A DNA stretch of 64,000 bases from Nocardia pneumoniae NBRC 100136 (GCF_000308755.1 NZ_BAGF01000072.1:1-64000); one strand, 5' to 3'. Numbered from the stretch's first letter, positions 42,999 to 52,316 are shown. Program-made: numbers and translations. Notes: generated from the letters alone by a model not told the origin.

Positions 42999-44294
42999 AT
43001 GTTCAAGACGCTTGTCGATTGGCAAGGCCGGCGCAGCGGCGGGTCGGCATCGCGGTCGCGCGCGATCGGCGACGTTCGGGGTGATCCTGGGATGCGCCCT
43101 GCCCGCTCCGGTCGTGCGCGATCAGTGGCATTCGCGGTGGTCCTCGGATGCGCGACGGCCGCACCGGCCACGATAGGATCGGCCGATGTAGGAGCCGTCC
43201 CCGCCGACAGCATGACGGCCGATCTTGCTTGCGGGTGGAGTCCACGAATCGGTGCTGGTACGCTCAACGTCGCCTATCCGGACACATTCGCCAACTACTG
43301 GGAGACATTCCTGCCGGCGATCCCCGGCGCGAGCCTGACCATCCACGGAAACTTCCCGCATGCGCGATACATGTCATTCACCACCTATACCGGACACGGG
43401 GAAGTATCGAGCTCGCTCAACGATCAGGTCATCGCCGCAGACGCCGGTAGTGTCAATCCGTTCGGCAACGGCGCCGACCGGGAAGGCTCAGCGCGCGACT
43501 ATACCGTTCGTATCGTGGTGGGCGTACCGCCGACACAGCCCGAGGCCAATACCCTCTACACTGGTGATGCCATCGGGCTCGTCCCGATTATCTACCGCGT
43601 CTATCGTCCCGACGCCGGACTCGACGCCACCGGCGGCACGGGACTTCCCCAACTTACCTTGGCCCTGCCTGACGGCACGAACCATAAGCTGTCCCACTGT
43701 GCAGCAGCGAACACCGTCCACGACCCGCATGCGGCGTATCCGCCGAGCCAAGTGCGGCTGCCCGCCCGCGTGACACCACAGCAGTGGACTGGCTGGAAGC
43801 CGACCGCAGGCGGCGCCTACTACCCCAACCCGGACAATAAATATCTCGCCACCATGCTCGAACCGGGCCGGGTAGCGGTGATCCGGGGAAAGCTACCGGC
43901 CACCCCGGCCACATACCGAAGGCAGCCGACGATGGGCTCTGGGCAGATGCGGTACTGGTCGCTGTGCAGCAATAATCCGGTTTCGACCGCCGTAACAGCG
44001 TGTGTCGTGGACGACGAGACATCCGTGGATGCCGATGGCTTTTATACTATCGTTGTGTCGGCATCGGAAGGCCGTCCGGCGAACGCCATCGGTGGCTGCG
44101 GAATCGGTTGGCTGCCCAGCGATTCCGGTTCGGACCTGCTGATCATGCGGAACATGCTGCCGGCCAGTGATTTCGGTCAGTCGATCCAGAACGCCGACCC
44201 TGCCGACCCGAAGCAGAGCATGGGACCCTACTATCCCGAGATTCGTTACGTGTCAACAGCTGAAGTCGAGGCCGTCGGCTGCCGGTCCCGGTAG
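42999..44294 (+). CDS. Secreted protein of unknown function
   Basis: 431 residues from ATG 42999, or 400 from ATG 43092, which directly yields a signal peptide (MRPARSGRARSVAFAVVLGCATAAPATIGSADVGAVPADS). The mature part has TADLACGWSPRIGAGTLNVAYPDTFANYWETFLPAIPGASLTIHGNFPHARYMSFTTYT and DQVIAADAGSVNPF, resembling exported DUF1214-like proteins of actinobacteria, but I cannot name the family with certainty. Multiple cysteines suggest disulfides (LACGW, LSHCAAAN, SLCSNN, GGCGIGW). The 3' end overlaps the convergent DUF3159 gene by 49 nt. A decayed copy of its 5' end lies at 46.3-46.5 kb. Confidence 0.65.
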   Translation: MFKTLVDWQGRRSGGSASRSRAIGDVRGDPGMRPARSGRARSVAFAVVLGCATAAPATIGSADVGAVPADSMTADLACGWSPRIGAGTLNVAYPDTFANYWETFLPAIPGASLTIHGNFPHARYMSFTTYTGHGEVSSSLNDQVIAADAGSVNPFGNGADREGSARDYTVRIVVGVPPTQPEANTLYTGDAIGLVPIIYRVYRPDAGLDATGGTGLPQLTLALPDGTNHKLSHCAAANTVHDPHAAYPPSQVRLPARVTPQQWTGWKPTAGGAYYPNPDNKYLATMLEPGRVAVIRGKLPATPATYRRQPTMGSGQMRYWSLCSNNPVSTAVTACVVDDETSVDADGFYTIVVSASEGRPANAIGGCGIGWLPSDSGSDLLIMRNMLPASDFGQSIQNADPADPKQSMGPYYPEIRYVSTAEVEAVGCRSR

Positions 44295-44950
44295 GCGGCA
44301 TAGCCTCGGCGCAGGATCCGCAGGTTGATATACATCATGATAACGAACAACGGGACACCCATGAGCAGGTGTGCGATTCCCAAGGCGACAACGTTGTTCG
44401 CGAAGTAGAGCAGTATGTGCACCGCTGTCCGGAAGCCGACTACGGCTGCCCAGACAGCGGTGCACTGCCGGTAGGCCCGCAGCAGGATCCGATCCCGCCG
44501 CCAGGCCGTCCCCCCTATCACCGGCCCGACGAGCACACCAACGAGCGGGCGCCGCCCCAGTAGAGAAAGCAGCAGGAGCACCCCCCAGACCATGCCCCGC
44601 ACCATGTGCGGCAGATAGAAATCAACCCCGCGGCCGGTAGCGATGGCCAGCACACCCGACAGCACGACCAAGACCAGCCCGCCGACCGCTTGCCGCCAGG
44701 GCTGTCCCATCGCTACCCGGGCCAACACCAGCCCACCACCCCAGACCAGCGCCGACCACACCGCGTTCGGCACGTCTCGCGTCAGGACATAAACCACGAC
44801 ATACAGCAGATGCGGCGACGCCATATCCACCAGGCCGCGTCCACCCCCGAGAACGTCCGACAGCGGCACATCCGGCGACGTGATCACCGCGGCGAACCGG
44901 TTGCGCAGCCCAGCCGAACGAACCGCCCATGAGCATTTCTTGAAACACAT
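44246..44950 (-). CDS. DUF3159-family membrane protein
   Basis: 234 residues from ATG 44950 with GGGAAG upstream. It has about six hydrophobic helices (LLYVVVYVLT, VWSALVWGGGLVLARVAM, AVGGLVLVVLSGVLAIATGRGVDFYLPHMVRGMVWGVLLLLSLLGRRPLVGVLVGP). The GRGVDFYLPxM...RRPLVGxLxGP core and the YR...TxVWAxVVGFR motif are characteristic of DUF3159, a family of unknown function near the actinobacterial division or lipid genes. It is divergent from a MarR gene, which may control it. The overlap with the secreted-protein gene is 49 nt tail to tail. Confidence 0.82.
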   Translation of the reverse strand: MCFKKCSWAVRSAGLRNRFAAVITSPDVPLSDVLGGGRGLVDMASPHLLYVVVYVLTRDVPNAVWSALVWGGGLVLARVAMGQPWRQAVGGLVLVVLSGVLAIATGRGVDFYLPHMVRGMVWGVLLLLSLLGRRPLVGVLVGPVIGGTAWRRDRILLRAYRQCTAVWAAVVGFRTAVHILLYFANNVVALGIAHLLMGVPLFVIMMYINLRILRRGYAAYRDRQPTASTSAVDT

Positions 44951-45049
44951 CGTCGGTCTTCCCTCTGCTAGGGGTCTTATCGAAGGTCGGAGTACGTGCC
45001 GCCATAGTTGGGTCGATCCGCCAATCATCAGCCACGTTTATACAAGGAA

Positions 45050-45065
45050 CTTGCCAAATGGCAAG
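45050..45065. promoter_or_regulatory. MarR-type operator palindrome
   Basis: CTTGCCA (45050-45056), spacer AA, TGGCAAG (45059-45065). This perfect 16-bp palindrome ends 17 bp before the MarR start codon and lies between the divergent DUF3159 and MarR genes. It has the size and symmetry of MarR-family operators, so autoregulation and control of the membrane protein are likely. Confidence 0.8.
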
Positions 45066-45082
45066 GTGGCAGAATTCAGAGA

Positions 45083-45529
45083 ATGACTGAGCACTCTGCT
45101 ATCCCCTCCTCGCCTGCGCCGCCGGCCTTGGTCTACTACCTTGCCCGATTGAACAGCGTCAGGCTGACCGAAGCCTTCACCAAGAAGGGCATGGCCGACC
45201 TACTCCCACGTCATGCGCTGCAGCTGTTTCCGCTTCTACTGGGCGGCGGGTTGCGGGCATCGGATCTGGCATCCCGGCTCGGAGTGACGCGTCAAGCTGC
45301 CGCGCAGGTCATCGGAACACTCGAACGCGCAGGCTACCTCACCCGCATCGACGACCCCGGAGACGGCCGCGCCAAGCTGGTCTGTCTCACCCCGCGCGGT
45401 CGCACCGCGACCCGCGTGCTGCGTGACAGCATGGAAGCTCTGGAACGCGACTGGGAAAGAATTCTCGGACCAGAGCGCATGACCCAATTGCGCGATACCT
45501 TGACCACTCTCCTGAACAAATGGGACTGA
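45083..45529 (+). CDS. MarR-family transcriptional regulator
   Basis: 148 residues from ATG 45083: ALVYYLARLNSVRLTEAFTKKGMADLLPRHALQLFPLLLGGGLRASDLASRLGVTRQAAAQVIGTLERAGYLTRIDDPGDGRAKLVCLTPRGRTATRVLRDSM. The winged helix and the DGRAKLVCLT wing are typical. Its operator is the palindrome directly upstream. It is divergent from the DUF3159 membrane protein gene, its likely target. The ligand is unknown. Confidence 0.9.
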   Translation: MTEHSAIPSSPAPPALVYYLARLNSVRLTEAFTKKGMADLLPRHALQLFPLLLGGGLRASDLASRLGVTRQAAAQVIGTLERAGYLTRIDDPGDGRAKLVCLTPRGRTATRVLRDSMEALERDWERILGPERMTQLRDTLTTLLNKWD

Positions 45530-45707
45530 ACCAGTCGATCGACACACCCCACGAATGCTCCGCGCGGTCATCGGCGGCTGGGTTGATCTTCCGCGATCAC
45601 GGTCTGGCGCCGGTGTCCGAAATGGGATTGTGGACGGCTCGCCCAGCTCGATCACCTGAACTCAACGAGCAGAGCTGCCAAAGGGTTTCGGTTCACTCTA
45701 TCGATGG

Positions 45708-46283
45708 TCAACCCGCGTGCACTTGGCTGTACCAGTCGATATCACGTATTACGTCACGTAGCCGGTCGGCTGCTGCGCGAACCTCATCCGCCACAGTTCC
45801 AACCGTCTTGAATATGGCGTCGATGAGTTCGGCCTCGGTGTGGAGAGCAATCCTGTTTCCACTGCCCGTGGTCGCGGATTCAAGCCCCTCGTTGAGAGAT
45901 CGAACGGCATCTTCGATGCGTCCGAGCGCCTGAGTGAGGAAGGTTGCCACCTCTCCTTCCTTGCCGTTCACCGCTCTGGAAGAATTTATAATAGAGGTCC
46001 TCAAATTTACAATATTTTCAACTCTTTGTGCATATTTCTCGTATATTTTTGAGTCTCCAGCAATTTCGCTCAGCCTGTCCAGTCTCAGCTCGCGTCTCAG
46101 CTCGGGTATGGTCTGGGAAGGATTCTCAGGGGTTCCAGTGCGTAACAAGTCCGCCAGCCTGTCGATTGCCAACTCGCCCATATCGATGGTGTGTTCGAGT
46201 ACTTCCGACCCGCCTGGACGATATAGGGGGAATTCGATTTCGTAAGTAATGTACCTGGGAAAAGATTGAGTATCGTCGGACAT
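45708..46283 (-). CDS. Unknown coiled-coil-rich protein
   Basis: 191 residues from ATG 46283 (MSDDTQSFPRYITYEIEFPLYRPGGSEVLEHTIDMGELAIDRLADLLRTGTPENPSQTIPELRRELRLDRLSEIAGDSKIYEKYAQRVENIVNLRTSIINSS). After a short beta-like start the rest is helical with heptads and no transmembrane segment. The DNA is clearly richer in A and T than the chromosome average, especially 45960-46090, so it was probably acquired. It sits next to a decayed secreted-protein fragment. I do not recognise the family. Confidence 0.55.
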   Translation of the reverse strand: MSDDTQSFPRYITYEIEFPLYRPGGSEVLEHTIDMGELAIDRLADLLRTGTPENPSQTIPELRRELRLDRLSEIAGDSKIYEKYAQRVENIVNLRTSIINSSRAVNGKEGEVATFLTQALGRIEDAVRSLNEGLESATTGSGNRIALHTEAELIDAIFKTVGTVADEVRAAADRLRDVIRDIDWYSQVHAG

Positions 46284-46309
46284 GGTCGTTGATCTCACTT
46301 GCCTCGGGA

Positions 46310-46533
46310 CGGCTGAATGTGGCGATTGCCGGGGGGAACCGCCCCCAGGAGGGCGTGTATAGGTCAGGGTGGGCGACGTTGAGCGTGCCCAGAATGATCC
46401 GGTAACTCCAGTCACACGCAAGGCTGGATGTAATGCAACCGTTCGGGGCGGTGGCTGACTCTACCGCGACCGGGGCGCAACCCTGCATTGCTGCGAAGGT
46501 TATCGATCGCGCCCCACTGGGGTGTCGGCCCAT
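46310..46533 (-). pseudogene. Decayed N-terminal copy of the 42,999-44,294 secreted protein
   Basis: Reading leftward from 46533: GRHPSGARSITFAAMQGCAPVAVESATAPNGCITSSLACDWSYRIILGTLNVAHPDLYTPSWGRFPPAIATFSRP. This matches MRPARSGRARSVAFAVVLGCATAAPATIG...TADLACGWSPRIGAGTLNVAYPDTFANYWETFLPAIPGAS, on the opposite strand. After about 75 residues similarity ends. It is an inverted partial duplicate. Confidence 0.78.
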
Positions 46534-46572
46534 CGCACCCTACCTTTCTTCCTGGGTCGTTCGGGGCTGTAG

Positions 46573-47174
46573 CGTCCCGGCGGCCCATGCTGCTGTCGGG
46601 CTACCAGACCCCCACCGCGCTGCGCCGCGTCGGCGCTGCCCGGCTCGAATCCTGGTTGCGGGCAAGGAAAGTCAGAATCCCCGGCAAGTTCGCCGCCGCA
46701 GCGGTCGAAGCCGCCCACCGCCAGCACACCCGCCTGCCGGGCGAGCAGTTGACCGCGTCGATGATCGCGACGCTGGCCGAGGAGGTGATGGCCCTCAACG
46801 AGCGGATCAAAGACACCGACACGCTCATCGAGGGCCGACTTCTCCGCCACGAACTGGCCGAGGTGATCACCAGCCTGCCCGGCATCGGCACCCTGCTCGG
46901 CGCGGAATTCCTCGCCGCCACCGGCGGCGACACGGCCTTCTTCACCACCCCGGACCGGCTGGCCGGGTTCGCCGGACTCGCCCCAGCACCGTGGGATTCC
47001 GGACGAATACGCGCAAACCCGCACCGCCCCAAGCGCTACCACCGCGGCCTCAACCGCGTCTTCTACTACTCGGCCATGGTCTCCATCAGACGCTGCCCCG
47101 AATCGCGGCGGTTCTACGACCGCAAAGCCTCCAACTGTATGTTCGACAAGCCTCTTGCGCATCATCGGCATTGA
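46573..47174 (+). pseudogene. IS110-family transposase, C-terminal half
   Basis: From about 46573: LLSGYQTPTALRRVGAARLESWLRARKVRIPGKFAAAAVEAAHRQHTRLPGEQLTASMIATLAEEVMALNERIKDTDTLIEGRLLRHELAEVITSLPGIGTLLGAEFLAATGG... and SGRIRANPHRPKRYHRGLNRVFYYSAMVSIRRCPESRRFYDRK. This is the C-terminal IS116/IS110/IS902 domain with the SLPGIGxLLGAEFLAATGG helix-hairpin-helix. The N-terminal RuvC-like catalytic half and the extreme C-terminus are absent, so it is inactive. Confidence 0.87.
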
Positions 47175-47384
47175 ACCTCCTTTACCTACAGATTATGACA
47201 GTGTGCCTCAGAAGTATAGACAAGATCCTTGCTTACATTCTCGAGGGTCGATGGCCGGAACACCCGCCCACCACTGGAGCGACAAAACGCGGCCAGCCCT
47301 GATCGCGGCATGTCAGCGTGTAGGGGCCAAGAAGGTGATGACTGAGGGCTGGTCATCCATGCTGCGCAGGTGTTTTGATGGGCT

Positions 47385-48155
47385 ATGCTCGATGAAGAAG
47401 CCTTGATCGCTGCCGCGCGTCGATTCGCCGATGGGGACCTGTCCGCGGTCGCCGATGTGGGTGGCTGGCGTGCCTTGGACGTCGATGTGCAGGCGAAGCT
47501 CCGACACCTGTTGCGGGGCATGAGCGCCTATGAGACTCCGCGGCCGCTCGGCGAGGAAAACGGTGATGTCCTCTTCGATTGGTTGGCCGTGCCTACTGGA
47601 GATCACGACGCGTTGCTCGATGAACTTCGTCTCACCTGCGCGATCCCCGCGCCTCAGCAACTCGGCCTGAGTGTGTGGGCTCGCGGCGGTGTGTACGTGA
47701 CGCCGCGATGGGATGACTGGACGGTGGTCTGCGGCTACGACCTTCCGTACGATTCCGGCGACGCCATGCGCTCGTTTCTGGAGCGGCTGAGTCGACGATT
47801 CGGCGCGGCCCATTGGTACGGCGCGGACTACGGCTACGCGGGGTGGGCGTTGGCCGAGAATGGTGAGCTGGTGCGGCTATATATGTACGGCGACTCCCCG
47901 GATCAGGATGAGGTCTTCGGTGAGCCACATCGGGCTGAAGTGGACGCGACATTGATGTGGTATGCGGATATCGATGACGACAAAGAGGACGGCCGCCCGC
48001 GCTGTGGCCCCGCGGCTGTCGCAGCGTACGGATCGGTGGATCCGACGGCAGTCGGACCGCACACCCGCGTCGAAGGGCATGCCCTGATCGCCGTCCAAGA
48101 CCCCGCGTCGGTACCACCCGGCGTGTTCCCTCTCGGCACTGGCCTCGGCGGGTAA
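47385..48155 (+). CDS. Unknown cytoplasmic protein
   Basis: 256 residues from ATG 47385 (MLDEEALIAAARRFADGDLSAVADVGGWRALDVDVQAKLRHLLRGMSAYETPRPLGEENGDVLFDWLAVPTGDHDALLDEL). It has no signal peptide or transmembrane helix. It is rich in Trp, Tyr and Asp in the second half (RWDDWTVVCGYDLPYDSGD, GAAHWYGADYGYAGWALAENGELVRLYMYGDSPDQDE). That pattern, an acidic aromatic protein next to mobile DNA, resembles immunity-type proteins of polymorphic toxin systems, but I cannot place it in a family. Codon use is normal for the genome. Confidence 0.6.
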   Translation: MLDEEALIAAARRFADGDLSAVADVGGWRALDVDVQAKLRHLLRGMSAYETPRPLGEENGDVLFDWLAVPTGDHDALLDELRLTCAIPAPQQLGLSVWARGGVYVTPRWDDWTVVCGYDLPYDSGDAMRSFLERLSRRFGAAHWYGADYGYAGWALAENGELVRLYMYGDSPDQDEVFGEPHRAEVDATLMWYADIDDDKEDGRPRCGPAAVAAYGSVDPTAVGPHTRVEGHALIAVQDPASVPPGVFPLGTGLGG

Positions 48156-48422
48156 GAGTCTGTCTCTGTCGCACTTTCGGCCCCGGGAGACGGTCACGCC
48201 GTCGGGACCTCAACCGCAAGCTGATGAGCCTGGCCCGTGTGCGACGCCAGGGCCCGGTCGACAGCGGCGTGATAGCCGAGGACGTGACGCCGAGCGTGCG
48301 CATCGACTATGCACATACTCGGTGTGACGCATTACCGCAAGGAGGGTAAAGCCTTACAGCCCGAACGGAGGGCTTGGGGCCCTGCGCGATGAACCTTGGT
48401 ACCGATCAGCGTGGTTTCTGAA

Positions 48423-50813
48423 TTACGGCCAGAATTCTTTCGGGATGGGCAAGAGTGGATGAAGTACGGTGTCCGGCTGCGGGAGTGAGGTATTGCCCGT
48501 TATATTACGGCCATTTTGCCATTGGTCTGTCTGGGCGGCCTTGTCGACCTCCGAACGAAGCCTCCGGATCCGTTCGAATTCGGTTGGATTTTCGGCTACC
48601 CAATTGGCGGCCGCTTGGACGCGGCGCGGGTGTTCGTACGCCATCCAGTCCCTCAACCGGTCTGCGGCGGTCTGGCTCAAGCTCCAACCGTCGACCAATA
48701 CATCCGGAACGCCGTCCGCAGCTTTCTGCAGATTGTCGATAAATTCCTTGGTAGGTCTGTCCAGGTAGCTTTTGCCGAGACTTTCCAGACGCTTCGAAAT
48801 CGTGACAGGGTTGGAATATTCGTATCGATACCGATTGACGTTGGCCATCAATGCGGACAACCTGGCGTCCGCCAATTCCGGAACCAGATAATCCCTCTCG
48901 AAATACTTGGTAGCAGCGAGAACGCGTCCGATGTGCTTCGAGGCCAGCGCCTCTTTATCCACATGCCGTTCTATGTCCACTTGTGCCATCTTGGCCGGCG
49001 CCCTGCGCTTCACGGGCACTCCAGCCATCTTGAGAGCATAATCCACGCCAGCCGTCCCGCCAGCATCGTGCGTTACATACTCCGCGGCGAAGGCTGCGGC
49101 TAATTGGCTACCGCGGCGAGCCCCAGATTCTGCTATGCCCTTCCTGGCGACCTCGGCCAGGGAAACGCGGTCATACAGCACACCGTGCACAGCCTCTCTC
49201 AGGTCTCGAGTCGCCAGGCCCTTCGCTTTGTTCTTCTTATCGAGGTGGTCCAGCCAGGACAAACGACTGAGCGGGTTGTTGCGGCCGGCGAGCCAGCCGG
49301 TGATCGGCGAGTTGTTGATGGTGCTGGCGGCGGCGAGTACTCCTAGTGGGGACATCGAGTTGCCCGCACCTGCGTTACCCATTCCCAGTGCCATTCCGCC
49401 ACCCGAACCCTGATTCATACCGCCGCTCTGTATCGCCAGTGCGAATCGGTTGGCGATCCATTCATTGCCGCGGACCAGGCCAGCGCTGAGCCGACGTAGT
49501 TGCAGGAGGGCGATGATCTCCACGAAGGCACCGAGGACGAGCACGACCCCGACTTGGTCTTGGGCTTGGTGGAAAAGGTTGCCCAGGAACAGCACGTAGA
49601 CGCCGAGGAAGATGGTGTAGACGGCCATGCGCGCGGCCGCGATGAAGCTGTCGACAAGGTTGCGGACGAGGAATGTCTGGGTGGGGCCGTAGACGAATCC
49701 GCCCGCGGCGAAGCCGAAGATGGTCATGAATCCGTGGTAGACGGCATCCAATGCGGCCCACATGATCTTGATTGCGAGGTATATCCCGAACAGCAGCAGG
49801 ATCGTCCCGCACAGCAGCAGTACCAGCCCGGATCCGATCTGGGCCATGCTCGGGTTGTCGGCCTCGTCGTAGGCCGCGGTGTCACCGCAGGCGCGCATGC
49901 TGTTGATGACCCGGTCGTCGTCGCCGGTCCGGACGGCTGCCGACCATGCTGCGGCGCAGCGTGGCGACTGGTCGATCACGTGCCCGAAGTTCCATACCTG
50001 CACCGGGCGGCGGGCGAAGTTGTCGGCCAGATCCTCTTGCATGGTCGCGACCAGCTGCGCCGGATTCGGGTTGTTGTTGCCGTTCAACCCGGCCGCGACC
50101 GAGATACCCAGATCACGACCTTGGGCCAGCAGTCCGTGTGCGGACAGGACGTCGCCGAGTGGCTCGGCGAGAAAGATCGGACCGAATAGCGCGACCCCGA
50201 TCATGGTCACCACTTGCGTGGTCGCCTTGGCGGATTGGCCGCGCACGATGAACCAGGCGACGAAGAACGCCCCGATCGCCACCGCGGTCATCAGGATGAG
50301 AGGGGTGGCGATCTGCCCGGTCAGCGCGTCGGCTACACCGGTCAACGCACGCCCGAACGGATCCAGCCAGCCGAAGCTGAGCGCGTAGCCGATTACCCAG
50401 ACCGCGCTGGTCACCAAGACCAGATAGCCAACGAACTCCAGGCCGAGCACCATCGACACCACCGTAACCAGCGGATCGGACAACCCGCCGTGCCTGGTTG
50501 CGAAAATGTAGTCGGTCAACCGGACCCCGGACGAGTCCCGCACATCCATAAAGCCCAAAACCGCGACCCCCGACCGGCCCGCCGTGCTCGTTCCGGATTG
50601 CGCCACCCCCACCGCACCTAGCAAACCCGGAAATACCACCAGCACGAACCCGGCGGCCAGAAACCACACTGCCCTGGCCCGCCTGCGCGAAGCAGTTACC
50701 CAGCTGATGAGCCGCCGCGGGAGTGCGCTCGGCCGCCACCGCCTGGAATCTGCCGCCAACACCAAATCCCCCCAAGGCCGCCGAACCCCAGTCCGGGAAC
50801 GCCCGGATATCAC
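48423..50813 (-). CDS. VirB6/TrbL-like conjugation membrane protein
   Basis: 796 residues. After a signal-anchor (VWFLAAGFVLVVFPGLLGAVGVAQS) there are at least eight hydrophobic helices (LVTVVSMVLGLEFVGYLVLVTSAVWVIGYALSFGW; LILMTAVAIGAFFVAWFIV; LVLLLCGTILLLFGIYLAIKIMW; MAVYTIFLGVYVLFLGNLF; VGVVLVLGAFVEIIALLQL). A luminal-type loop with paired Cys (SPRCAAAW...MRACGDTAA) and a long cytoplasmic tail follow. This is the organisation of actinobacterial TrbL/VirB6-like proteins of integrative conjugative elements. No other transfer gene remains nearby, so it is probably a relic of such an element. Family assignment rests on topology. Confidence 0.7.
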   Translation of the reverse strand: MISGRSRTGVRRPWGDLVLAADSRRWRPSALPRRLISWVTASRRRARAVWFLAAGFVLVVFPGLLGAVGVAQSGTSTAGRSGVAVLGFMDVRDSSGVRLTDYIFATRHGGLSDPLVTVVSMVLGLEFVGYLVLVTSAVWVIGYALSFGWLDPFGRALTGVADALTGQIATPLILMTAVAIGAFFVAWFIVRGQSAKATTQVVTMIGVALFGPIFLAEPLGDVLSAHGLLAQGRDLGISVAAGLNGNNNPNPAQLVATMQEDLADNFARRPVQVWNFGHVIDQSPRCAAAWSAAVRTGDDDRVINSMRACGDTAAYDEADNPSMAQIGSGLVLLLCGTILLLFGIYLAIKIMWAALDAVYHGFMTIFGFAAGGFVYGPTQTFLVRNLVDSFIAAARMAVYTIFLGVYVLFLGNLFHQAQDQVGVVLVLGAFVEIIALLQLRRLSAGLVRGNEWIANRFALAIQSGGMNQGSGGGMALGMGNAGAGNSMSPLGVLAAASTINNSPITGWLAGRNNPLSRLSWLDHLDKKNKAKGLATRDLREAVHGVLYDRVSLAEVARKGIAESGARRGSQLAAAFAAEYVTHDAGGTAGVDYALKMAGVPVKRRAPAKMAQVDIERHVDKEALASKHIGRVLAATKYFERDYLVPELADARLSALMANVNRYRYEYSNPVTISKRLESLGKSYLDRPTKEFIDNLQKAADGVPDVLVDGWSLSQTAADRLRDWMAYEHPRRVQAAANWVAENPTEFERIRRLRSEVDKAAQTDQWQNGRNITGNTSLPQPDTVLHPLLPIPKEFWP

Positions 50814-51633
50814 CGGGACTCCATCGCGTTACCTACCGCGGCTCCTGCATTCAGTACCATCGTAGCATTTCTTCTCGTTCCTTCCGCGCGGAATCGGGCG
50901 GGTTGGTTGCTCTTATGACAGAGGCAAGTGGCAAACACAAATGTCCATGGCTATAGTCGGCTGAAACTCATCGATACTCCTATATGTGCCGTAGACATCT
51001 GCCGTTGACGAATTCACGAGACGTAGCGTGAACACTAGTTCAACCGATCACTCGGCTACGACACATGAATCGGACTTCTCACCATTTCCTCATATCTCAC
51101 ATTTATTTCAACCTCGGTCCGGCGATACAGAACGCCTCGCCGCTGTAAGGGGCGAGGTCCCCCTGGGGGCGTGTCATCGGTTCTGCCGAATCGTTGTGGC
51201 ACAGTGGTGTTGGTGCCGCAACCTACTTCGTACGGCACTGCATGTTGCGTGCAACACCGCCGGTTTTCTGGCATTCCTGCGCATTCCTTCGGGGATTGAC
51301 AGAGTGCGCCCATTGCGATTCTGAGAAAAATGAAGGTCTGATGAAAGTGCGCGGGCTGCGATTGATGCTGCCTGTTCGGGTCGCGATACCGTCGCGGGCG
51401 TTACGGACGAGGAAGGTTTGGGTGGGGCCGTAGACGAATCCGCCCGCGGCGACCTTCCATCACTTTCGTGAGTCGAGCGGTGTGCGTGAACGGAACGGTT
51501 CGAATGAGAAGAGACCGCTGGCAGTGGCGGAGCAGGTCCCGACGGACAGCCACGCCGTTGATGAAGCATCCGCGACTCCAGTGGCGCGCTTCCGCGCATG
51601 CGGCCGGAGTCCGCGGTCGCCGGCACTTTACTG
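50814..51633. other. Gene-poor stretch with a short duplicate of the VirB6-like gene
   Basis: About 820 bases with no convincing gene. Bases 51401-51452 repeat 49660-49711 of the VirB6-like gene with only three differences, in the same orientation. A short block at 51078-51100 (TTCTCACC...TCCTCAT) resembles one at 26769-26790. The stretch looks like scrambled mobile-element debris. Confidence 0.55.
51401..51452. repeat. 52-bp duplicate of part of the VirB6-like gene
   Basis: Direct copy of 49660-49711 (three mismatches). It encodes part of the GFVYGPTQTFLVRN segment on the minus strand. It suggests a second, almost entirely lost copy of that gene or a recombination scar. Confidence 0.8.
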
Positions 51634-52245
51634 TTAAGGCCGCAAGCCCCGCAGCACGATCTCGAGACCACCTCGGAATTCGTCATCGGCAGTCATGTCC
51701 TTGGCCTGGCTCGCGGTCTGCGCCAGATGCGGGTAGTCCTCAGGGGAGAGTTCGGCGATCGCGAGCGTCCCTCGGCCCGGCAGCGGCGCGTAGAGCTTGT
51801 TCTGTAGGTAGCCGATCAGGAAGGCGATCAGCGTGCGCTGGGCGATCACGCGTGCGCGTCCGGTGAAACCGCCCTCGGTGAGCACGGCGAGCATCGCTTC
51901 CATCACGCGCAGCGATTCCACCGACGACTGCCGATGCCGCAGCACCAGCGGCACAGCAGCCGGATGGGCGGCGAACCCGGCCCGGATGTGTTCGAGCAGC
52001 AGCGCCGCGCGTGCTTTCCAGTCGATCCCGGCGGGCAGCGTCGTGTCGATCGAGGCGAACACGTGATCGGCGACCAATACCTCGAGTTCGTCGCGGTCGC
52101 GGACGTAGCGGTACAGCGCCATGGTGGCCACGCCGAGCTCCTTGGCCACCGCACGCATGGTGAGCGCGGCCAAGCCGTCGCGGTCGAGCACGGCCAGGGC
52201 CGCCGAGGCGAGATCGGCGGTGGTCAGCGAGCGAGGACGGGGCAT
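51634..52245 (-). CDS. TetR-family regulator (TetR class, C-terminal-like)
   Basis: 203 residues from ATG 52245: MPRPRSLTTADLASAALAVLDRDGLAALTMRAVAKELGVATMALYRYVRDRDELEVLVADHVF. The DNA-binding domain with MALYRYVRDRDEL is that of the classical TetR subgroup with a TetR_C ligand domain. It is divergent from the peroxiredoxin operon, with two palindromes and a strong promoter in the 71-bp gap, so it probably represses that operon and itself. Confidence 0.9.
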   Translation of the reverse strand: MPRPRSLTTADLASAALAVLDRDGLAALTMRAVAKELGVATMALYRYVRDRDELEVLVADHVFASIDTTLPAGIDWKARAALLLEHIRAGFAAHPAAVPLVLRHRQSSVESLRVMEAMLAVLTEGGFTGRARVIAQRTLIAFLIGYLQNKLYAPLPGRGTLAIAELSPEDYPHLAQTASQAKDMTADDEFRGGLEIVLRGLRP

Positions 52246-52248
52246 GGG

Positions 52249-52303
52249 TTGACAGCGTACAAGCTACGCGCATACTGGTCGTAGGCGTACAAAGTACACC
52301 TAC
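52249..52303 (+). promoter_or_regulatory. Promoter and two operators of the peroxiredoxin operon
   Basis: TTGACA (52249-52254), 16-nt spacer, CATACT (52271-52276) form a good sigma-70-type promoter. GCGTACAAGCTACGC (52255-52269) is a perfect 5-bp-arm palindrome in the spacer. GTAGGCGTAC (52281-52290) pairs with GTACACCTAC (52294-52303) at 9 of 10 positions just downstream of the start. Both share the GTAC core and are likely sites of the divergent TetR protein. Confidence 0.75.
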
Positions 52304-52316
52304 GAGAGGAGCTTCC

